A stretch of DNA of 9,211 bases from Patescibacteria group bacterium (GTDB taxonomy: Bacteria; Patescibacteriota; Microgenomatia; Levybacterales; UBA12049): the NCBI GenBank assembly GCA_030917445.1, contig JAUPUR010000103.1, positions 1 to 9,211 of the forward strand, read 5' to 3'. How positions within the stretch are numbered: the first letter of the stretch is position 1; each line of letters begins with the position of its first letter. Positions 5,214 through 9,211 of this stretch are shown here, piece by piece. A program made the position numbers and the translations under genes. Below the pieces are notes generated by a model that had not been told where the DNA came from, did no database searches, and saw only the letters and a list, made by a program, of their open reading frames with translations.

Positions 5214-6359
5214 TTAAAGAGGAGCAGACGTCTCAAAAGGGTATGATACACATGACTCATTTCCTGTCGATGATATCATACACATCTCAAATCCTTGTAA
5301 GTCATCGCTGGGTGTATAACGATATTCAAAACCACTATCTTCCTGAGTTGGAAGACTCTCAACATACTCCTTTTCAACTAGGTCTTCAAGACTCTGTGGA
5401 AATGCTTTATTTTCAGCATAATATTGCAATACACCTGTATAAACCTGTGTTTGAATTGCTTCAGGATTACCGATTTGTTGATCCTTTTGCATCATCATTT
5501 GTTCCTGAAAAACTTCTTGGCCAAGTGTAATGAGTTTTGGAACTGCAATGACAGAAGCAACAACAAAAAGAATAAATCCTGCAATTGGTACAAGAATATA
5601 AAGTCTTTTATTTCCTGCAGGAACTGTCTTTGGTTCTTCAGTCAAACTTTTAAGATGCTTGTACATCACAAATGCGTAAGCAATATAAAAAGGTCCTGCC
5701 AGGAATGAAAGGAGCTCAATAAATCCTTGAATGTAAAGTTGTTGATCACCTAATGAACCAGAAACTGCACTCAAAATAATAACCGGAATATAGACCGCGA
5801 TCCAACGCCAGATCACTCCCCATATTCTTCCTCTGACAAGTTCACGACTCGTATGAAGTGCAAGAAGATTTTTCTTATTTTCATTGACAATAATATACTG
5901 ACTAAAAGAAAACCATATGGAAAAAAGAATACCAGGAAGTAAAAAGAGTAACATTCCCCCACTGACAAGAAGACTTGAGAGTGCACCAGTAATAAGCATC
6001 ACACCAATATACTTTCTTGCATGACGAAGAATTTCTTTAAATGATACTTTTTCTTTGCCGTTGACACTTAGTAACCATGCGGCTTGTAACCACGCTGACA
6101 AATAAATGAGTGCAACCGCTACGACAAGCACAAGAATAGCAATACTAATTATAAAAGGAATAGACTGGAAATTAGCTCCTGTTGCAAAATAAATAACTCC
6201 CCCAACAAGTGCTGCAGCAATAAAAATCCCTACATAAAAGAGAATTGTTGCAAGAAAAATCCCAGCAAATACCCAAAATCTTGCTGTGTAAATTTCCCAA
6301 GCTTCTTTTGCAAGTGCAATTGGGCCTGGAAAAATTTTAGTTGATGTTGATGTACTCAT
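5214..6359 (-). CDS. Multi-pass membrane protein with a pseudopilin-like C-terminal domain
   Basis: The 381-aa protein has two parts. Residues about 29-275 hold roughly seven membrane helices (about 29-54, 67-95, 118-137, 138-157, 183-201, 211-233, 253-275). A conserved-looking segment, LPGILFSIWFSFSQYIIVNE (141-160), is followed by SRELVRGRIWGV (171-182). This resembles the membrane domain of glycerophosphodiester phosphodiesterase-type proteins, which often occurs without an enzyme domain. Residues about 276-381 resemble the soluble part of GspG-type pseudopilins: a helix with YYAENKAFP, then LEDLVEKEYVESLP, then FEYRYTP. They end with C360 and C370, a possible disulfide. Seven helices with the N-terminus inside would put this domain outside the cell. 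Role unknown; it may be an envelope or assembly factor. It starts at ATG 6359, 39 nt after rseP, with no clear Shine-Dalgarno sequence or promoter. Confidence 0.8.
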   Translation of the reverse strand: MSTSTSTKIFPGPIALAKEAWEIYTARFWVFAGIFLATILFYVGIFIAAALVGGVIYFATGANFQSIPFIISIAILVLVVAVALIYLSAWLQAAWLLSVNGKEKVSFKEILRHARKYIGVMLITGALSSLLVSGGMLLFLLPGILFSIWFSFSQYIIVNENKKNLLALHTSRELVRGRIWGVIWRWIAVYIPVIILSAVSGSLGDQQLYIQGFIELLSFLAGPFYIAYAFVMYKHLKSLTEEPKTVPAGNKRLYILVPIAGFILFVVASVIAVPKLITLGQEVFQEQMMMQKDQQIGNPEAIQTQVYTGVLQYYAENKAFPQSLEDLVEKEYVESLPTQEDSGFEYRYTPSDDLQGFEMCMISSTGNESCVSYPFETSAPL

Positions 6360-6398
6360 TTCTCTAAGTCAAGCAGTTGGCAGTGGAATTGTCAAATA

Positions 6399-7580
6399 CT
6401 ATTTCACAATAAATTGAAAAACATCTTTGAACGTAACAAGAACAATAAGTGACAATAATACAACCATACCTATCGTGTGCGCAAGTGCCTCAAACTTTGG
6501 ATTTACTTTTTTCCTTGTAATTCCTTCAATTAAAATAAAGAACAAGCGACCGCCATCAAGTGCAGGAATTGGTAAAATATTAAAGACAGCAAGCGAAAGG
6601 GATAATAGTCCCGCAAGATTGAGAACCTGTAAAACTCTTTCTTTTACATTTGGAATTTCTACAATTGTTCCTACGAGCGAATAAATTCCCACAGGTCCTG
6701 CAACTCCTTCACTCAAAGCTGATGCGTCTTTTTTCTCAAACGAAACCTTTACCAGCTGAGCCATTAGATCAAAGTTATAACTCATTAAATTATATGGGTG
6801 AATAAATCCAGAAAATATTTTTTGCATTGGTGTCTCATAACTCAGCACAGCTGTTTTCATCTCCAAAAGTCCAACACCTACAGCGCCTTGAGAGGCAGTT
6901 GGATTTTCTCGTGGAATGACATTTTTTACGACCGTCTCACCTGTTTCAGGAACGATCATCTCAATCTCAACTTCATTTCCTTTTGCACTTTTTACAATAG
7001 TTGAAAATTCCTGCGCACTCACTATATCTTTATCGTTGACAGCAACCACACGAACAAATTCAGGGAGCGCTGCTTTTTCTGCAGGTGAACCTTTTTCAAT
7101 TGTTGAGATATATACGTCGTTCTTGACGGTATCATTAACTCCTTTAAAATCATGATTGTTTAGCAACGGTAACTCTGTCTTAAATCCAGAAAGTCCTAGA
7201 AAAATATAATAAATAACGACAGCAAGAAAGACATTCATCACGACACCTGCGAGAACAACTGCTGCTCTTTGATGAACTGGTCGAGAAAAAAATGCTCTTT
7301 TTTTATCTTTTGCAGAAATTTTTTCGCTTGGGTCTTTGACATCAAGTCTTCCTCCACCGGCTTCATCTTCACCAAATAATTTCACAAAACCTCCAATTGG
7401 AAGTAAATTAATTGAGTAAAGTGTTTCACCTATCTTCTTACCCCAGACTCGTGGTGGAAAGCCATACCCAAATTCTTCAACTTTTATTCCTAATTTTTTT
7501 GCGACAAAGTAATGACCAAACTCATGGATAAGAACGAGGACAGATAAAATCAGAAGAAAAACAAGAAGTGTAACTAACAT
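6399..7580 (-). CDS. rseP: Site-2 intramembrane zinc metalloprotease (RseP/RasP family)
   Basis: Membrane protease of the M50 family that cuts transmembrane segments of anti-sigma factors or leftover signal peptides. It has 393 aa, slightly shorter than the E. coli protein (about 450 aa, two PDZ domains) and consistent with one PDZ domain. Visible: first helix with the zinc motif HEFGH (19-23), the membrane-associated hairpin region LYSINLLPIGGFVKLFGED (54-72), a second helix about 105-130, one PDZ domain about 150-215, the second active-site motif NILPIPALDGG (334-344) and a last helix about 369-386. All catalytic residues (H19, E20, H23, D342) are present. It starts at ATG 7580, with an extended -10 ending 9 nt before and no Shine-Dalgarno sequence. 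It follows frr by 44 nt. No sigma or anti-sigma gene is nearby, so its substrate cannot be inferred. Confidence 0.94.
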   Translation of the reverse strand: MLVTLLVFLLILSVLVLIHEFGHYFVAKKLGIKVEEFGYGFPPRVWGKKIGETLYSINLLPIGGFVKLFGEDEAGGGRLDVKDPSEKISAKDKKRAFFSRPVHQRAAVVLAGVVMNVFLAVVIYYIFLGLSGFKTELPLLNNHDFKGVNDTVKNDVYISTIEKGSPAEKAALPEFVRVVAVNDKDIVSAQEFSTIVKSAKGNEVEIEMIVPETGETVVKNVIPRENPTASQGAVGVGLLEMKTAVLSYETPMQKIFSGFIHPYNLMSYNFDLMAQLVKVSFEKKDASALSEGVAGPVGIYSLVGTIVEIPNVKERVLQVLNLAGLLSLSLAVFNILPIPALDGGRLFFILIEGITRKKVNPKFEALAHTIGMVVLLSLIVLVTFKDVFQFIVK

Positions 7581-7589
7581 AGAAATATG

Positions 7590-7598
7590 ATTATAGCA
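7590..7598 (-). promoter_or_regulatory. Extended -10 promoter of rseP (leaderless type)
   Basis: The minus strand reads TGCTATAAT, a perfect extended -10 (TGn followed by TATAAT), ending 9 nt before the rseP ATG at 7580. The predicted transcript starts 1-3 nt before the ATG. The -35 region is poor (CTTTTA at 17 nt), as is common with extended -10 promoters. Confidence 0.65.
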
Positions 7599-7624
7599 TG
7601 GAAATGGGATAATAAAAGGAGAGA

Positions 7625-8170
7625 TTAGATTTGAAGAAGTTCTTCTTCTTTTTGATGACCAATAGAGTCAATAGTGACAATCGTGTCATCAACTATTTTT
7701 TGAATTTCTTTTTCAATTCTTTTTTCTTCATCTTCCCCAAACTCTTCTTTCTTTACTTCATTCATTGCTTCTTGACGAGCTTGTCTCACCATGATTTTGC
7801 CATTTTCAAGTTTTTGTTTCATCATCTTAATCAACTCTTCACGGCGTTCAGTTGAAAGTTGTGGAATATTGATGCGAAGTATTTGTCCATCATCGACAGG
7901 GTTGAGCCCACTTCCCGCTTCCATAATTCCTTTTCTGATATCTTCACGAGTTGATGGATCAAAAGGAGAGATCACCAGAGTTTGGGCATCGGTTGTCGAG
8001 ATTGTCGCAAGTTCGATCACCCGAAGTTTGGTCGAACCACCGTAAGTCACAATTTGAATATTCTCTACAAGTGCACCATTTGCACGTCCCGTACGAATAG
8101 AACTTACATCTGTCTTGATAATTTCCAAAACTTTGTGGATTTGTTGTTTGAGGTTATTTGTAACATCCAT
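7625..8170 (-). CDS. frr: Ribosome recycling factor
   Basis: Splits post-termination ribosomes together with EF-G; cytoplasmic. It has 181 aa, essentially the family length (E. coli 185). The N-terminal helix leads to SIRTGRANGALVENIQIVTY (24-43), the conserved family segment, followed by the small beta domain (LVISPFDPSTREDIRKGI, about 65-82; NPVDDGQILRINIPQLSTER, about 90-109). The C-terminal long helices are charged (VRQARQE and EEFGEDEEKRIEKE). It starts at ATG 8170, with TATAAT 6 nt upstream and no Shine-Dalgarno sequence. It follows tsf by 44 nt without the pyrH gene that lies between them in many bacteria. Confidence 0.97.
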   Translation of the reverse strand: MDVTNNLKQQIHKVLEIIKTDVSSIRTGRANGALVENIQIVTYGGSTKLRVIELATISTTDAQTLVISPFDPSTREDIRKGIMEAGSGLNPVDDGQILRINIPQLSTERREELIKMMKQKLENGKIMVRQARQEAMNEVKKEEFGEDEEKRIEKEIQKIVDDTIVTIDSIGHQKEEELLQI

Positions 8171-8176
8171 ACCGTT

Positions 8177-8204
8177 ATTATAGAGATGAAGAAAAGAAAA
8201 GCAA
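8177..8204 (-). promoter_or_regulatory. Promoter of frr (-35 TTGCTT, 16 nt, -10 TATAAT; leaderless type)
   Basis: TTGCTT (8204 to 8199), a 16-nt spacer and a perfect TATAAT (8182 to 8177) precede the frr ATG by 6 nt. Transcription should begin at the A of the start codon. The arrangement (TTGCTn, 16 nt, TATAAT) matches the zwf promoter. Confidence 0.65.
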
Positions 8205-8205
8205 T

Positions 8206-8220
8206 ATCTAAATTTTAGAT
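8206..8220. repeat. Perfect 15-bp palindrome at the tsf stop, just upstream of the frr promoter
   Basis: ATCTAAA-T-TTTAGAT is a perfect 7+1+7 inverted repeat containing the tsf stop codon and ending two bases from the frr -35. The one-base centre is better for a dimeric DNA-binding protein than for an RNA hairpin, but an A/T palindrome can arise by chance. It could also form a weak 5-bp stem followed by a pyrimidine-rich stretch. Confidence 0.3.
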
Positions 8221-8670
8221 AGCGAGGCGCTTGAACTCTCGAACCGTGATATTTTCTCCAATTTTACCAATGACTGATTTGATAACTTGCTCAATTGTCT
8301 GACCTGCATCTCGAATATATGCTTGTTTGAGAAGATCATCGACACTTTCAGGGTTCATTGCAGCAATATGCATGCAAAGCTCTCTTGCAAGCGCTTTAAA
8401 TTCATCAGTTTTTGCTACAAAATCTGTCTCACAAGTCAACACGATGAGAACTCCAACCTTTGCACCATTGTGAATATACGCTTCAACAACACCTTGTGAT
8501 GTTTCTCGATCTGATTTTTTCTCAGCTTTTTCAAGACCTCTCTTTTTCAGCCATTCTTTTGCCTTGTCATACTCATTTTCTGTTTCTTCAAGAGCAGCAC
8601 GACAATCAGCGATTGATGCTGAAGTCTCAGCTCGAAGTTTTTTTAGTAATTCAATATTTGCCTGTGCCAT
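8215..8670 (-). CDS. tsf: Elongation factor Ts, minimal single-core form
   Basis: Guanine nucleotide exchange factor that reloads EF-Tu with GTP; cytoplasmic. It has 151 aa from ATG 8670 (MAQANIELLKKLR), the normal family start; an in-frame ATG at 8721 lies inside rpsB and would add a non-conserved Lys-rich stretch. Visible: the N-terminal UBA-like domain (about 5-45, with ETSASIADCRAALEE), the EF-Tu-contacting TDFV (82-85) in LTCETDFVAKTDEFK, HIAAMNPESV (101-110), and the C-terminal IGKIGENITVREFKRL (134-149). Only one core subdomain is present, as in Thermus EF-Ts (196 aa). The roughly 40-residue connector between MNP and the last strand is also almost gone, whereas E. coli EF-Ts is 283 aa. 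It lies 4 nt after rpsB with no Shine-Dalgarno sequence, so translation is probably coupled. Confidence 0.96.
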   Translation of the reverse strand: MAQANIELLKKLRAETSASIADCRAALEETENEYDKAKEWLKKRGLEKAEKKSDRETSQGVVEAYIHNGAKVGVLIVLTCETDFVAKTDEFKALARELCMHIAAMNPESVDDLLKQAYIRDAGQTIEQVIKSVIGKIGENITVREFKRLAI

Positions 8671-8674
8671 AGTG

Positions 8675-9211
8675 TTATTTTGTTGCTTTCGCTGCAGTTT
8701 TTTTAGGAGCTTTTTTCTCAACAGTTGCTTTTACCTCTTTTTTTACTTCTTCTTTCTTTTCTTCAACTTTTTCAACTTCTTTTTTTGGAGCTTTTTCTTT
8801 CTTTGGCTCTTCCTCAGGCGCATTCATTGCTTTTCTTCCCTCAATCCATGCATCAACAATATGATCAACAATAAGTTTGACAGAACCAGCAGCATCATCA
8901 TTTGCAGGGATTGGATAATCAATAATTGATGGATCTGAATTTGTATCAGTAATTCCAACAATTGGTATATTTGTTGCAAGTGCTTCACGTACAGCTAAGT
9001 CTTCTTTATGAGTATCAACAATAAAGACTGCACTTGGAACTCCAGGCATTTCCAAGACACCCCAATAAAAACTATCCAGTTTGATTCTCTCTCGTTCCAT
9101 AAGTGAAATTTCTTTTTTTGTAAATCGAGCTTTTTCTGAAGGGGTTGTCATGAATTTTGTGAGGTCTTTTAATTTCTTAAAATTCTTAGAAACTTCTGAG
9201 TAATTCGTGAG
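8675..9211 (-). CDS. rpsB: 30S ribosomal protein S2, C-terminal part (5' end beyond the window)
   Basis: Component of the small ribosomal subunit. The frame is open to the window edge: about 20 residues (LTNYSEVSKNFKKLKDLTKF) precede the internal Met at 9151 and match the S2 segment LTNxKTxxxSIxRLK, so that Met is not the start. In all, 178 residues are visible. Conserved S2 stretches are MPGVPSAVFIVDTHKE, ALATNIPIVGITDTNSDP and IDYPIPANDDAAGSVKLI. After the fold ends near AWIEGRKAMN there is a tail of about 48 residues made almost entirely of Lys, Glu, Ala, Pro and Val, typical of S2 in several reduced lineages and probably disordered. It is immediately followed by tsf, the near-universal rpsB-tsf pair. 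Confidence 0.96.
   Translation of the reverse strand, partial: LTNYSEVSKNFKKLKDLTKFMTTPSEKARFTKKEISLMERERIKLDSFYWGVLEMPGVPSAVFIVDTHKEDLAVREALATNIPIVGITDTNSDPSIIDYPIPANDDAAGSVKLIVDHIVDAWIEGRKAMNAPEEEPKKEKAPKKEVEKVEEKKEEVKKEVKATVEKKAPKKTAAKATK

Noticed and set aside
6367..6395. TTGACA (6395 to 6390, minus strand) before the membrane protein as a promoter
   Set aside because: At the right spacing the -10 position reads TTGACT, with nothing like TATAAT, so a promoter is not supported.
8564..8929. 121-aa plus-strand frame over tsf and rpsB, rich in Phe
   Set aside because: It is the reverse complement of the Lys/Glu-rich S2 tail and of conserved tsf sequence; there is no promoter, and the composition is explained by the real genes.
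9149..9151. ATG at 9151 as the rpsB start
   Set aside because: The open frame continues to the window edge with residues typical of S2 (LTNYS...), so this is an internal Met.
1..9211. Recoding of TGA (Gly or Trp) suggested by the absence of TGA stops
   Set aside because: All genes keep full length and conserved residues with TGA as stop, so no in-frame TGA needs to be read through.
1..9211. tRNA, rRNA, riboswitch, CRISPR array or insertion sequence
   Set aside because: The gaps between genes are nearly all under about 60 bp (the largest is the 111-bp zwf-gnd spacer). None has the folds or repeat spacing these features need, and no transposase-like protein is encoded.

Overview
The window is AT-rich, very tightly packed bacterial DNA with almost everything on the minus strand. 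The combination of features points to a reduced-genome bacterium of the Candidate Phyla Radiation (Patescibacteria) type, or a similarly compact lineage. These features are a ribosomal protein S2 with a Lys/Glu/Ala-rich tail, a very short EF-Ts, a prolyl-tRNA synthetase without its editing insertion, promoters sitting directly on start codons, and a multi-pass membrane protein carrying a pilin-like tail. This placement is inferred from gene style, not from a search. The standard code fits: every gene is intact with TGA read as stop, although none of the 11 genes actually ends in TGA.

Layout, read in the minus-strand direction of transcription (right to left). The right edge holds the 3' part of rpsB, followed 4 nt later by tsf, then frr, then rseP (site-2 protease). 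This is the translation/envelope cluster of many bacteria, but without pyrH between tsf and frr and without uppS/cdsA/dxr before rseP. Next come a seven-helix membrane protein and a complete oxidative pentose phosphate cassette, pgl-zwf-gnd. These three enzymes convert glucose 6-phosphate to ribulose 5-phosphate and give reducing equivalents. A small plus-strand gene of unknown function (98 aa) meets gnd tail to tail with no gap and is divergent from proS. proS in turn meets, tail to tail with a 4-nt overlap, the C-terminal end of an unidentified plus-strand protein that runs off the left edge.

Two things stand out. First, five genes (proS, the 98-aa gene, zwf, rseP, frr) have a TATAAT or TATACT hexamer 6-9 nt before the most plausible ATG and no Shine-Dalgarno sequence, so transcription should begin at or within a few bases of the start codon (leaderless mRNAs). 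Second, the zwf-gnd junction has been rearranged. The first 34 bp of gnd occur twice, 110 bp apart, separated by 76 bp that contain a hairpin and the ribosome-binding site of the intact gnd. The upstream copy forms a 39-codon ORF whose stop overlaps the gnd start.

No RNA genes, CRISPR arrays, insertion sequences or GC-rich intrinsic terminators were seen, and no gap between genes reaches 300 bp.
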